A program made the translations under genes and the position numbers. Below, piece by piece: positions 35,370-44,957 of a stretch of 64,000 nt of DNA. The DNA is from Mediannikoviicoccus sp037890055 (GTDB lineage Bacteria > Bacillota > Clostridia > Tissierellales > Peptoniphilaceae). The stretch lies in the NCBI GenBank assembly GCA_037890055.1, contig JBBKBD010000004.1; one strand, given 5' to 3'. Position 1 is the first letter of the stretch; every line of letters starts with the position of its first letter. The notes under the pieces were generated by a model. The model was not told where the DNA came from. It worked only from the letters and a program-made list of their open reading frames with translations, and did no database searches.

Positions 35370-35693
35370 GTGGAGAATATAGATAAAATAGAAAAAGCAA
35401 AAGAGTCATTGCCTATAGAAGAAGACATTTATGACTTAGCAGATTTTTATAAAATGTTCTCAGACTCCACTAGGTTAAAAATACTTTTAACCCTTGGGGA
35501 AGGAGAGCTATGTGTCTCGGATATTTCAAGTGTACTTGATATGGGACAATCTGCCATAAGTCATCAACTAAGACTTTTAAAAAAGGCAAGGCTTGTTAGA
35601 AACAGAAGAGATGGAAAGGTCATCTACTATTCATTAGATGACGAGCATATAAGTGAAATTATTATTAGTGGTCTTGACCACATTATGGAGTGA
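35370..35693 (+). CDS. ArsR/SmtB-family metal-sensing repressor
   Basis: 107 residues, winged-helix with DSTRLKILLTL, recognition helix MGQSAISHQLRLLKKA and wing RNRRDGKVIYYSL. Two metal sites are recognisable: an alpha-3 type ELCVSD (C48) and an alpha-5 type D91-x-H93-x10-H104-x2-E107, which matches the Zn site of CzrA/SmtB except for Glu in the last place. Probable inducers are Zn, Cd or Co. GTG start with AGGAGG 4 nt upstream. Coupled to the ATPase (2 nt after its stop). Confidence 0.9.
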   Translation: MENIDKIEKAKESLPIEEDIYDLADFYKMFSDSTRLKILLTLGEGELCVSDISSVLDMGQSAISHQLRLLKKARLVRNRRDGKVIYYSLDDEHISEIIISGLDHIME

Positions 35694-35695
35694 TT

Positions 35696-37783
35696 ATGGA
35701 AGTTAAATTAGATGGATTAAAATGTGCCAACTGTGGCGCGAAAATTGAAAGGGAGATAAACAATCTTCCAAATGTAAAATTTGCAAATGTAAATGTAATA
35801 GATAGCACTTTGAATTTGGAAACGGAAGACGGAAACTATGAACAAACTCTTAGAGAATGTAAGGAAATAGTTGATAGGATTGAACCGGGAACTGGATTTA
35901 GAGTTGTGGATGAAATAGAAGAAGATGAAGATGAAGAGGAAGAGCCAGGGTCAAAGAGAAAATTAATTACAATGGCAATTTCTGCGCTACTTATGGCAGT
36001 GGCGTATTTAATAAAGAGCAAGAATAATACTCTTAATATTGCCCTTGAACTTATAGCTTATCTTGTGGTAGGCTTTCCAATATTAAAAACTGCATTTATA
36101 AATATTAGTAAGGGACAGATTTTTGATGAAAACTTTTTAATGACCATTGCAACCCTAGGTGCCATTGCCATTGGGCAAAGGGAAGAGGGAGTCATGGTAA
36201 TGTTACTGTATACCCTTGGAGAGTATTTACAAGACAAGGCCGTTGACAGTTCCACCAAGTCAATTAAAAACTTGGTTAAGATGAAACCAGAATCTGCCAA
36301 TTTAGTTATAAATGGCAAAACTGAAGTTGTAAAGCCTGAAGTTTTAAAACTTGGAGACATTATAAGAATACTTCCCGGAGAAAAAGTTCCAGTTGATTCA
36401 GTGGTGATAAAAGGGGAGTCATCCCTTGACACATCTTCAATAACAGGAGAGTCTATGCCTTTAAATGTTTCCATTGGAGATGAAATAATTTCTGGATCCA
36501 TTAACAATGAAGGTGTTATAGAGGCACAGGTAAAAAAAGAATATAAGGACTCAACAGTAAGTCAAATACTGGACTTAGTAAAGAATGCTTCCAACAAGAA
36601 GTCTGAAACAGAAAACTTTATTACGGTGTTTGCACGCTACTACACACCGATTGTAGTTATAGCGGCGGTTGTAATTGCAATCTTACCTCCAATTATTTTA
36701 AATCAAGAATTTAAAAAGTGGATATACACAGCACTGACCTTTTTAGTAATTTCATGTCCATGTGCCATGATAATATCAATTCCACTGGCATACTTTGCAT
36801 CAATCGGTGTAAGTTCCAAACATGGTATTTTAGTTAAGGGCTCAAACTATGTGGAGTCCATGTCAAAGGTTGATACAATTATAATGGACAAGACTGGAAC
36901 ATTAACAGAGGGTTCATTTAAAGTTATAAATGTTTCAGCAAAGTCATGCACAGAAGAAGAACTACTATCTATGGTTAAAAAGATGGAGGAACATTCAAAC
37001 CACCCAATAGCCCAGTCCATAAGAGACTATTACAAAGATGAAGTTAACTTAGATATAAAAAATATTAAGGATATTCCGGGAAAGGGCCTTAGTGGTGAAC
37101 TCGATGGAGAAGAAATTCTTTTAGGAAATAGCAAGCTTTTAAAAGAAAATAATATTTTAATTGAAGAAGTGAAAAGCTCTGGCACATTGATATATGTGGC
37201 TAAGAATGGAAAGTTTTTAGGCCATATTGAAATTGCAGACAGCTTAAAGAAAGATGCTAAGGAAACCATTAAAGAGCTTAAAGAACATGGCATAAAAAAT
37301 CTTATTATGCTAACAGGAGATAGAGAAGTTGCAGCAAGTGAAGTTGCAAAAGAATTAAATCTTGATGATTATAGAGCGGGTCTATTACCACAGGACAAGG
37401 TTAAATCCTTTAACGAAATCAAAGAAAAGGCAGAAGGTAGAGTTGCCTTTGTAGGTGATGGAGTAAACGACGCACCAGTTTTAAGAATTTCAGATGTGGG
37501 AATTGTAATGGGTGAACTTGGAAGTGACGCGGCAATTGAGTCTGGAGATGTTACCCTAATGGGAAATGAACTAAAAAAACTTTCCCTATTCCGTAGAATT
37601 TCTAAAAAGACAAAACTTATTTCAATGGAAAATATCGTATTTGCCCTTGGAGTTAAATTTATTGTAATGATACTTGGAGTAATGGGCCATGCCAATATGT
37701 GGGCAGCTGTCTTTGCCGACGTTGGAGTGTCAATAATAGCAGTGTTTAATTCACTAAGAATTATGTTTATAAAGAAAAAATAA
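35696..37783 (+). CDS. Heavy-metal-exporting P1B-type ATPase (Zn/Cd type)
   Basis: 695 residues from ATG 35696 (GGAG 6 nt upstream). Order: N-terminal HMA domain with C10-x2-C13 (KCANCGAKIE), an acidic Asp/Glu stretch (about 75-85), membrane helices, actuator SITGESMPLN, C354-P-C356 ion site in helix 6, phosphorylation D398 in DKTGTLTEG, GDGVNDAPVL hinge and two last helices. CPC with an ArsR regulator indicates efflux of Zn/Cd/Pb rather than Cu; the exact metal is inferred. Confidence 0.93.
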   Translation: MEVKLDGLKCANCGAKIEREINNLPNVKFANVNVIDSTLNLETEDGNYEQTLRECKEIVDRIEPGTGFRVVDEIEEDEDEEEEPGSKRKLITMAISALLMAVAYLIKSKNNTLNIALELIAYLVVGFPILKTAFINISKGQIFDENFLMTIATLGAIAIGQREEGVMVMLLYTLGEYLQDKAVDSSTKSIKNLVKMKPESANLVINGKTEVVKPEVLKLGDIIRILPGEKVPVDSVVIKGESSLDTSSITGESMPLNVSIGDEIISGSINNEGVIEAQVKKEYKDSTVSQILDLVKNASNKKSETENFITVFARYYTPIVVIAAVVIAILPPIILNQEFKKWIYTALTFLVISCPCAMIISIPLAYFASIGVSSKHGILVKGSNYVESMSKVDTIIMDKTGTLTEGSFKVINVSAKSCTEEELLSMVKKMEEHSNHPIAQSIRDYYKDEVNLDIKNIKDIPGKGLSGELDGEEILLGNSKLLKENNILIEEVKSSGTLIYVAKNGKFLGHIEIADSLKKDAKETIKELKEHGIKNLIMLTGDREVAASEVAKELNLDDYRAGLLPQDKVKSFNEIKEKAEGRVAFVGDGVNDAPVLRISDVGIVMGELGSDAAIESGDVTLMGNELKKLSLFRRISKKTKLISMENIVFALGVKFIVMILGVMGHANMWAAVFADVGVSIIAVFNSLRIMFIKKK

Positions 37784-37807
37784 CGACCTATTCGGGTCGT
37801 TATTTTA
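37782..37807. terminator. Bidirectional terminator
   Basis: AACGACC-TATTCG-GGTCGTT with T-rich flanks on both strands; it starts at the ATPase stop and overlaps the 3' end of the convergent yaiI gene. Confidence 0.8.
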
Positions 37808-38237
37808 TTTCATTTAACTTTTCTAAAAGGGAAGCTTTAAAACTTTCGTCATCTTCCTTTTTTCTCTTTTTAAATTTACTGTTGTAAATATTATTTTTCC
37901 TTTCCCTTGAAGCCACATGTCTTTGAAATAAAAATACATCAATGTTATTTAGGTTTATGGAGTCGCCGTTAAAATTTAGTACGGTAACCTTTTTTCCTAA
38001 CACCATTGATGCAAGCCCCATATCATTTGTGATTAAAAAATCTCCGCTTTCTATTCTATTTGCAATAAAAAAATCTGCCTCGTCCTGTTCGCAGTCCACG
38101 ATAAAGAGATTACTTTCAGGAACTTTTAAATTGTGATTGTAGTCGGAGATAACCATGTAATTTAAATTTTTTTCATTACAAATATCTTTAACAATGGGGA
38201 TAACTGGACAGCTATCCCCATCAACATAAATTTTCAT
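37800..38237 (-). CDS. YaiI/YqxD (UPF0178, DUF188) family protein
   Basis: 145 residues. MKIYVDGDSCPVI, LFIVDCEQDEADFFIANRI and GDFLITNDMGLASMVL carry the conserved acidic residues of this PIN-like fold family, suggesting nuclease-like metal binding, but activity is unproven. Lys/Arg-rich C-terminal tail. Start overlaps the murF stop as TAATG, so the gene is coupled to ddl-murF. Confidence 0.9.
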   Translation of the reverse strand: MKIYVDGDSCPVIPIVKDICNEKNLNYMVISDYNHNLKVPESNLFIVDCEQDEADFFIANRIESGDFLITNDMGLASMVLGKKVTVLNFNGDSINLNNIDVFLFQRHVASRERKNNIYNSKFKKRKKEDDESFKASLLEKLNEIK

Positions 38238-39619
38238 TATAAAGTTTCCTCAAATTCAATTAGGCCATTTACTATCTCTTCAAGTTTCATTGCCCTTGAA
38301 GCCTTAACCATAACTAAGGTGTTAGGTGTTATAATCTCTTTTAATTTTTCTAGCAATTCTTCCTTTGAGTCGAAGTGGAAACAAGTACCTTCAGGGAAGT
38401 TTTCCTTTGCTGCATTTGAAATATTTTCTGCTAATGTTCCAATTGTAAGAACATAGTCCAGCTGTTGTGGATCCAATTCTCCGGCAATTTCTTTATGGAA
38501 CTCAACTTCTTTATCACCAAGCTCCAACATATCTCCTAGAACAACAATTTTTTTGTCATAGTCCTTTAAGCTATAAACAGTTCTTAAACAAGCTTCAAGG
38601 GATTGAGGGTTTGACTTGTAAGAGTCGTTTAAGATATCGAAATTCTTTTGATGAATAAGCTCGTTTCTCATTCCCGTAAGCTCGATATCAGTAAGTCCCT
38701 TTGCAATGGAAGGGTAGTCCAGCTTGAAGAACTCTGCAATTACAATTGCAATACCACCGTTATACATTTGATGTTGTCCAAGTAGTGGAATTGTATAGAT
38801 ATGATTGTCAATTGTAAATGTGGTTCCAGAAGCGTCGGCAATGCCCGGCTCTATAACAAAATCACAGTCTTTGTCCGTACCATAGGTAAAGGTACGTTCA
38901 GGAAGTTTAAACTCCTTTACGACCTTTCTTAAAATAGGATCGTCGTAGTTATATAAAAAGATTCCATTTTCATCTAGACCTTCAAGAATTTCTAACTTTG
39001 CCCTTGCAATATTTTCCTTAGTCTTTAGTTGTAGCAGATGTGAGTCGCCAATATTTGTAATAATTGCGTAGTCCGGTCTGCAGATGTCAGTAAGAAGTGA
39101 GATGTCACCAAACTTTTCGGTTCCCAGTTCTAACACCGCAACTTCTAAGTCTTGATCCAATTCAAAAATTGTCTTTGGAAGACCATACTCGTTATTAAAA
39201 TTTTTCTTTGTATACTGAACTTTGTATTTTTGTTTTAAAAGTCCCGTAATAATATCTCTTGTAGTGGTTTTACCATTGCTTCCCGTAAGTGCAACCACCT
39301 TGCATTTTAAAGATAGCCTATAACTTCTTGCAAGAGTTGTCATAGCTTTGAAACTGTCTTCCACGATGATTACTGGAAGGTCGTTTCTTGGAAGAAATCT
39401 CTTCTTCTCCCAAATTATTGCAGCAGCTCCCTTGTCAAGGGCGTCGAAGGCAAAGTCGTGGCCATCGAACTTTTCTCCAACAATAGGGATGTAGAGATTG
39501 CCCTTTTGAACAGTTCTACTATCAGTGGAAACGCCTTTAATAACTATATCACCATGTGAAATATTATAAAGCTCTCCATCACACATTCTTGCAATATCTA
39601 AAAGTTTTCTTTCAATCAT
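38237..39619 (-). CDS. murF: UDP-MurNAc-tripeptide--D-alanyl-D-alanine ligase
   Basis: Adds D-Ala-D-Ala to complete the peptidoglycan pentapeptide precursor. 460 residues: N-terminal substrate domain (VSTDSRTVQKGNLYIPIVGEKFDGHDF), P-loop ALTGSNGKTTTRDII near residue 110, central TNIGDSHLLQLKTKENIARAK and a C-terminal domain with NDSYKSNPQSLEACL. ATG overlaps the ddl stop by one base (TAATG). Functionally paired with ddl, which makes its dipeptide substrate. Confidence 0.96.
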   Translation of the reverse strand: MIERKLLDIARMCDGELYNISHGDIVIKGVSTDSRTVQKGNLYIPIVGEKFDGHDFAFDALDKGAAAIIWEKKRFLPRNDLPVIIVEDSFKAMTTLARSYRLSLKCKVVALTGSNGKTTTRDIITGLLKQKYKVQYTKKNFNNEYGLPKTIFELDQDLEVAVLELGTEKFGDISLLTDICRPDYAIITNIGDSHLLQLKTKENIARAKLEILEGLDENGIFLYNYDDPILRKVVKEFKLPERTFTYGTDKDCDFVIEPGIADASGTTFTIDNHIYTIPLLGQHQMYNGGIAIVIAEFFKLDYPSIAKGLTDIELTGMRNELIHQKNFDILNDSYKSNPQSLEACLRTVYSLKDYDKKIVVLGDMLELGDKEVEFHKEIAGELDPQQLDYVLTIGTLAENISNAAKENFPEGTCFHFDSKEELLEKLKEIITPNTLVMVKASRAMKLEEIVNGLIEFEETL

Positions 39620-40689
39620 TATATTAACCTTATAAGTTTCTTGTCCTTATTGTACCTTTCTATTCCGTAATCAATTAATTTTTCTAAAAGCTGTGGAAAT
39701 TCTGTTCCGTCAGTTACCTTCCAAAGCATGGTGCTCATGGAGTGGTTGGTCATGCCAGGGGCAGTGTTAATTTCATTTACCAGCATCTTCCTGTCACTGT
39801 CACGTAAGAAGATATCCACCCTTGCAAAGCCAGAACAGTTGCACAGTTTATAAACTTTCTTTGCCAGTTCCTGTACCTTTTCAGTTTCTCCATCTTCCAG
39901 TTCAAATGGAACTATGTGAATGGTCCTGTCATCAAAGTACTTGCTTTCATAATTGTAAAATTCCTGTTGTACTCTTGAAACACCTGGAAGGGAAGCTATT
40001 GGGTTTTCGTTTCCAATGACGGACACTTGAAGCTCATCACCTACCACAGCTTCCTCCAATAAAATTTTATTATCAAACTTTAGTGCTTCCAAAACAGCAT
40101 CTTCTAATTCGCCTTCGTTATGAACCTTTGTAATGCCAATGGAAGAACCAGAGTTACATGGCTTTACAAATATTGGAAGACCAAGATAATCTATGATTTC
40201 ATTTTTGTTTTTTAAGTCAGCTTCATAGGAAAGATTGGTCATGACTCTAAACTTCGCTTGAGGAATTTTGTTTTCTTCATAGAGCTGGTTTGAAAAGGCC
40301 TTGTCCATGCAGATTGCAGAAGAAACAACTGAGTTACCTACATATGGCTCGTCAATTATTTCCAAAAAGCCTTGTAGCTCTCCATTCTCACCATAGGTTC
40401 CATGAACGATTGGAAAGAATACATTGTCCTCTTGTGCTTTATAGTCCTCTTGCAAAAACTTTGCTATGGAAGAACTAACGGTGCCAGTTCCTTCAAGCTT
40501 AAGTTCATTGTAGTCCTTTATAGTTTCTTTACATTCGCCATATGAAACGAAGCGACCCTTTTTATCTATGTATAGAGGGAACACTTTAAATTTTTTTCTA
40601 TCAAGTCCATTAATTACATTTTGTGCAGAAAGTATGGATACTTCATGCTCTACGGATATTCCACCGTAAATTACAAATATATTTTTCAA
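39619..40689 (-). CDS. ddl: D-alanine--D-alanine ligase
   Basis: ATP-grasp enzyme making D-Ala-D-Ala. 356 residues from TTG 40689, chosen because AGGAG lies 8 nt upstream and the conserved IFVIYGGISVEHEVSI follows; the longer frame has no homologous N-terminus. Visible motifs: HGTYGENGELQGFLE, KPCNSGSSIGITKV, GFARVDIFLRD and NEINTAPGMTNHSMSTML. Residue F in the omega-loop region was not resolved by eye. First gene of ddl-murF-yaiI. Confidence 0.95.
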   Translation of the reverse strand: MKNIFVIYGGISVEHEVSILSAQNVINGLDRKKFKVFPLYIDKKGRFVSYGECKETIKDYNELKLEGTGTVSSSIAKFLQEDYKAQEDNVFFPIVHGTYGENGELQGFLEIIDEPYVGNSVVSSAICMDKAFSNQLYEENKIPQAKFRVMTNLSYEADLKNKNEIIDYLGLPIFVKPCNSGSSIGITKVHNEGELEDAVLEALKFDNKILLEEAVVGDELQVSVIGNENPIASLPGVSRVQQEFYNYESKYFDDRTIHIVPFELEDGETEKVQELAKKVYKLCNCSGFARVDIFLRDSDRKMLVNEINTAPGMTNHSMSTMLWKVTDGTEFPQLLEKLIDYGIERYNKDKKLIRLI

Positions 40690-40812
40690 ATTTTTATCTC
40701 CTATCACATTGAATAGCTTTATAATACTATAATTTTGCTGTCTTTTCAATTTAAGTATATTATAATAGAAGGTAAGGGTAAACATTTACCGAAAATTTTT
40801 AAGGAGACAAAA

Positions 40813-43173
40813 TTGAAAAACAATAAAATACTGGAAACAACTAAGCAGCTTATAAAATACAAAACAGGAAAAGATATAAATGAAGTTAGCACAGTGGAAA
40901 AATATGACGGACTATCTCTGGCGATTATGTCGGATATTAATGACGATTGGATTAAAACAATTAAAGAAGATAAGTACAAGAGAAAGGCCTACTACTTTTC
41001 TGCAGAATTTTTAATAGGAAGATCACTAGGTAACAACATATTAAACTATGGCATATACGAAGAAGTTAAAGAGGCACTGGATGTTTTAAATGTATCCATT
41101 GGCGCCATAGAAGATGTGGAAGAAGATCCCGCACTTGGTAACGGTGGCCTTGGAAGACTTGCTGCATGCTTTATAGAGTCTGCAGCAACTGAAGACTTAC
41201 CACTGGAAGGCTATGGTGTTAGATACTCTCAAGGACTTTTTAAACAATCCTTCAAAGAGGGCTTTCAATTGGAAGAGGGAGATGACTGGACAGCCCTTGG
41301 GGACAATTGGTCCATAAGACGCCAAGCGGACACTAAAATAGTTAAGTTTAAAGATCAAATGGTATATGCAGTTCCATATGACAGCCCTGTAATAGGATAT
41401 AGGTCAGGCAGAGTCAACACACTTAGACTATGGCAAGCGGAGGCGGTTGATGGATTTAATTTTATGAAATTTAACAACTTCCAATATGACGACTCCATGT
41501 CATCAAAAAATAGAGCGGAAGATATAACAAGGGTACTATATCCAAATGACTCACAAAAAGCGGGAAAGATATTAAGAATAAAACAACAATACTTTTTTGT
41601 GTCCGCTTCAATTCAAGACATGGTATCAAGATACAAAAAGAACTTCCCACTGGACATAAAGTTCAAGGACTTTTCAAAATATCATGTTATACAATTAAAC
41701 GACACCCATCCAGTTATGGCAATACCAGAACTTATGAGGGTGTTAATGGACGAAAACTTTTTATCTTGGGACGACGCATGGAAGATTACGGGAGAGGTGT
41801 TTGCATTTACAAACCACACCATTCTAGAGGAAGCCATGGAAAAGTGGTCAGAGGATATACTTGATACAACAAATCCAAGATGCCTTGAAATTATAAAGGA
41901 AATCGATAGAAGATTTAGACTTGAATTACAAGCAAAAAATTATGATGAGAAAAAAATAGAGTACCTTGCAATATGCAGTAACGGTGTTGTGAAAATGGCA
42001 AACCTTGCAATCCACACATCAATTAAAGTAAATGGCGTTGCAAGACTTCACACAGATATTTTAAAACATGAAACATTAAGAGACTTCTATGAACTATATC
42101 CAAACAAGTTTTTAAATAAGACAAATGGAATTACACCAAGAAGATGGTTATTATATTCTAACCCTGAGCTTGCAAGTTTCATTACAGAGTTATTTGGTGA
42201 CGACTCATGGACAGAGGACTTATCAAAACTAAAAGAGCTTGAAAAATATCTTGACGACGACAAAGTGCTTGATAGACTTTGGGATATAAAACAAAATAAT
42301 AAAAAGAAACTTGCCAAGTATATAAAGATAAACGAAGGAATTGACATTGACCCTGACTCCATATTCGACATTCAAGTTAAGAGAATTCACGAGTACAAGA
42401 GACAACTTTTAAATGCCCTTCACATAGTTTATCTATATCACTTAATAAAAGAAAATCCGGACATTGACATGCCAAAGAGAACATTTATCTTTGGAGGAAA
42501 GGCGGCACCGGGATATTTTAGAGCAAAGTCAATAATAAAATTCATAAACGAAGTTGCAAAGCTTGTGAACAACGATCCAGTGGTATCTGAAAAGATAAAA
42601 GTTGTATTTGTGGAAAACTTTAGAGTAACCTATGGAGAAAAAATATATCCAGCATGTGATGTGTCTGAACAAATATCAACAGCGGGAAAAGAAGCTTCAG
42701 GAACAGGCAATATGAAATTTATGCTTAATGGGGCACTTACCCTTGGAACCTATGACGGTGCAAATATAGAAATATTCCAAGAGGCGGGAGTTGAAAACAA
42801 CTTCCAATTTGGTGCAACCGTTGAAGAGCTTAGGGACATTGCAGAGGACTATAATCCAAGAGAGCTTTATGAAAGTGACCCAATTATAAAGAGAACAGTG
42901 GACACACTTTTATCAGACGAGATAAATGACAATGGGTCATATATGTTCTTGGAAATTTATAACGCCTTAGTAAATGAAAAGGATCCGCAAGCGGACAACT
43001 ACTATGTGCTTTACGACTTCCACGAATATAGAAAGGCTCATGAGAGAATTAACGAAGCATATAAGGACAAGAGAGAGTGGGCGAGAAAGAGTTTGAAAAA
43101 CATTGCGAATGCAGGAAAATTCTCCTCCGACAGAACTATTAGAGAGTATGCTCAAGAAATTTGGAACATATAG
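40813..43173 (+). CDS. glgP: Glycogen/starch phosphorylase
   Basis: PLP enzyme releasing glucose-1-phosphate from alpha-1,4-glucans. 786 residues. TTG 40813 has AAGGAG 6 nt upstream and gives the normal length; an upstream in-frame start at 40735 lies in the promoter region. Hallmarks: NGGLGRLAACFIESAATEDLPLEGYG, HPVMAIPELMRVLMDE and the PLP site EASGTGNMKFMLNGALTLGT. No other glg genes in the window. Divergent from ddl. Confidence 0.96.
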   Translation: MKNNKILETTKQLIKYKTGKDINEVSTVEKYDGLSLAIMSDINDDWIKTIKEDKYKRKAYYFSAEFLIGRSLGNNILNYGIYEEVKEALDVLNVSIGAIEDVEEDPALGNGGLGRLAACFIESAATEDLPLEGYGVRYSQGLFKQSFKEGFQLEEGDDWTALGDNWSIRRQADTKIVKFKDQMVYAVPYDSPVIGYRSGRVNTLRLWQAEAVDGFNFMKFNNFQYDDSMSSKNRAEDITRVLYPNDSQKAGKILRIKQQYFFVSASIQDMVSRYKKNFPLDIKFKDFSKYHVIQLNDTHPVMAIPELMRVLMDENFLSWDDAWKITGEVFAFTNHTILEEAMEKWSEDILDTTNPRCLEIIKEIDRRFRLELQAKNYDEKKIEYLAICSNGVVKMANLAIHTSIKVNGVARLHTDILKHETLRDFYELYPNKFLNKTNGITPRRWLLYSNPELASFITELFGDDSWTEDLSKLKELEKYLDDDKVLDRLWDIKQNNKKKLAKYIKINEGIDIDPDSIFDIQVKRIHEYKRQLLNALHIVYLYHLIKENPDIDMPKRTFIFGGKAAPGYFRAKSIIKFINEVAKLVNNDPVVSEKIKVVFVENFRVTYGEKIYPACDVSEQISTAGKEASGTGNMKFMLNGALTLGTYDGANIEIFQEAGVENNFQFGATVEELRDIAEDYNPRELYESDPIIKRTVDTLLSDEINDNGSYMFLEIYNALVNEKDPQADNYYVLYDFHEYRKAHERINEAYKDKREWARKSLKNIANAGKFSSDRTIREYAQEIWNI

Positions 43174-43185
43174 AAGAGAGTAGAA

Positions 43186-43752
43186 ATGACAAGTAGTATT
43201 TTTGATAGAAAGCATGACGAGAAGGAACAGATTGAGGCATGGAAGAAGACCATTCGAATCTACTTCAACGGCAATGTGGAATACAATAAAAAATTGGATT
43301 TTTTAAAAAAGGAAATAGAGCATGATGAAGATATAAAAAATATTCTTGCTGCATTTGACAACAAGTACAGTATGTTGGACCTGGAAGAGCTATGGGACGA
43401 CATAATGCTCACTGCATTTTGTGAAGAGGAGAAGATGGTTTTCGTCTATGATGGAAATGGAAAGTTCACAGAAGACAGAAAAATTTCACTAGAAAATTAT
43501 CCAACGGATTTAAAACTTGGTTATCCAAGAAAGTTTTGGATGAAAAAGTGTGATGAAGTACAAGATAATTCTACAAATGCACTTCCAAATGCATTGAAGG
43601 ACAGCTTGGTGGATATAGTTTCCACCAAGCAAGGTTATACCGTGGTTAGGATTATGCATGAAGAAGTTGACTGGTCTTTAGATAGCTCCATGGATGTGTT
43701 AGGACAGATGGTTCAAAATGCTCACTCTGGAAAGTTTGGCATAACATGGTAG
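43186..43752 (+). CDS. Hypothetical protein
   Basis: 188 residues, soluble, acidic, with no signal peptide or TM segment. N-terminal helical region (about 8-75), then EEKMVFVYDGNGKFTEDRKI and a C-terminal GYTVVRIMHEEVDWSLDSSMDVLGQMVQ. Family not recognised. 12 nt after glgP with GAGAG upstream of ATG, so probably co-transcribed. Confidence 0.65.
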   Translation: MTSSIFDRKHDEKEQIEAWKKTIRIYFNGNVEYNKKLDFLKKEIEHDEDIKNILAAFDNKYSMLDLEELWDDIMLTAFCEEEKMVFVYDGNGKFTEDRKISLENYPTDLKLGYPRKFWMKKCDEVQDNSTNALPNALKDSLVDIVSTKQGYTVVRIMHEEVDWSLDSSMDVLGQMVQNAHSGKFGITW

Positions 43753-43821
43753 AAGGTTACAATAAATCAACGAATAATGAAAGTGCTTAATCTAGTGCTA
43801 TAATATTAACGAGGTGATTTT

Positions 43822-44949
43822 ATGTACTGCCCAGAATGTGGCCAAAAAATTCCTGAAAATTCAAAATTCTGTCCCATGTGTGGACTTAACATAAACGAAT
43901 TTTACAAAGATAAATATTCAGATAAAGAAATAGACGAAATAAATTTAAAAGAAGAATTAAAACCAGAGACTAAAGAAGAAAAGGCGAGAAGGTTTGAAGA
44001 GATTTTAAGAAACGCAGGAAACTTTCAAAGAAATGAAGAAGAAGTAGAAAGCTTTGAAATTTTAAATAAAGAAGACGTTAAAACGAAATCTGAAGAAAAA
44101 ATTGTGGAAACTGAAGAGCCTTTAGATGAAGCAATTAACGAAAAAGTATTTGATGAAGTGGATGAAAAAGTTTCCGACTCAGAAGAAGACGAAAAAGTTT
44201 CTGAAGAAATTGTCGAAGAGACTGAAGAGACAGAAGAGGAAGACAGTCAAAAGACCTGGGAAGAAGAAAGCCTTAATAGGGCTAAGGGATATATGCGTAG
44301 CCCTGACGACAACTCTCCAGTGGATTTAAAAGCGACTTTTGCAGAAATAAATTTCAAGACCATGAAGACAGTATTTAATCCATTAAGAAGCTTTATGAAA
44401 CTACTAGAAACACCGGGAGGCTTTTACAAAGACTTCTTTATAATACTTTCAACACTATTCATCTTAGTAACAAATACGGATGTAATAAGAAAATCAAGTC
44501 CAACCCAAACCCTAAGTGTAAATAGATTTTTAATAACCATAGTGGTGTCTGTATTTGCACTGGGGATGATAACATTGAAACCATATTTAATTATGACCTT
44601 TGATAGATGGAATTTGATTAAAGAGGTAGAAGACCAAAAGAAATATTCTAAAATCATTACCTTTGCCGTTGTCAATAGCATAATGAGATTATTATTTTAC
44701 ATCTTGGTGGACTTTGTTCCAGGAGTTGGTATCATACTTGGTTATGGAATCAAAGGCGAGTCAGTTCCCTTCTTTATTATATTTATGGTTTTAGAAAGTT
44801 TAATACTGCAAGGCATTTTAATGGACAAGTGGAAAAACAAAAGGAATTTAAAAAATCTTTTATTTACTACTGCCGTTGTCCTTGGAGTTGAACTGTTGAG
44901 TATTATTATATTTAGACCAATTGTAACCATGATGATATCTAAATTGTAG
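43822..44949 (+). CDS. Zinc-ribbon membrane protein, Yip1-like C-terminus
   Basis: 375 residues. N-terminal zinc ribbon CPECGQKIPENSKFCPMCG (C3, C6, C17, C20), a long Glu-rich disordered region (about 30-165), then a membrane domain of about five helices (about 195-375) beginning FNPLRSFMKLLETPGGFYKDFFIIL, reminiscent of YIP1-type proteins. Likely an integral membrane protein with a cytosolic ribbon; function unknown. A similar design recurs at 62546. AGGTG ribosome site; followed 8 nt later by the PfkB kinase. Confidence 0.75.
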   Translation: MYCPECGQKIPENSKFCPMCGLNINEFYKDKYSDKEIDEINLKEELKPETKEEKARRFEEILRNAGNFQRNEEEVESFEILNKEDVKTKSEEKIVETEEPLDEAINEKVFDEVDEKVSDSEEDEKVSEEIVEETEETEEEDSQKTWEEESLNRAKGYMRSPDDNSPVDLKATFAEINFKTMKTVFNPLRSFMKLLETPGGFYKDFFIILSTLFILVTNTDVIRKSSPTQTLSVNRFLITIVVSVFALGMITLKPYLIMTFDRWNLIKEVEDQKKYSKIITFAVVNSIMRLLFYILVDFVPGVGIILGYGIKGESVPFFIIFMVLESLILQGILMDKWKNKRNLKNLLFTTAVVLGVELLSIIIFRPIVTMMISKL

Positions 44950-44957
44950 GTGAGTTT

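Noticed and set aside
40735..40812. Longer N-terminus of glycogen phosphorylase
   Set aside because: Lies in the divergent promoter region and lacks a ribosome site; TTG 40813 has AAGGAG and gives normal length.
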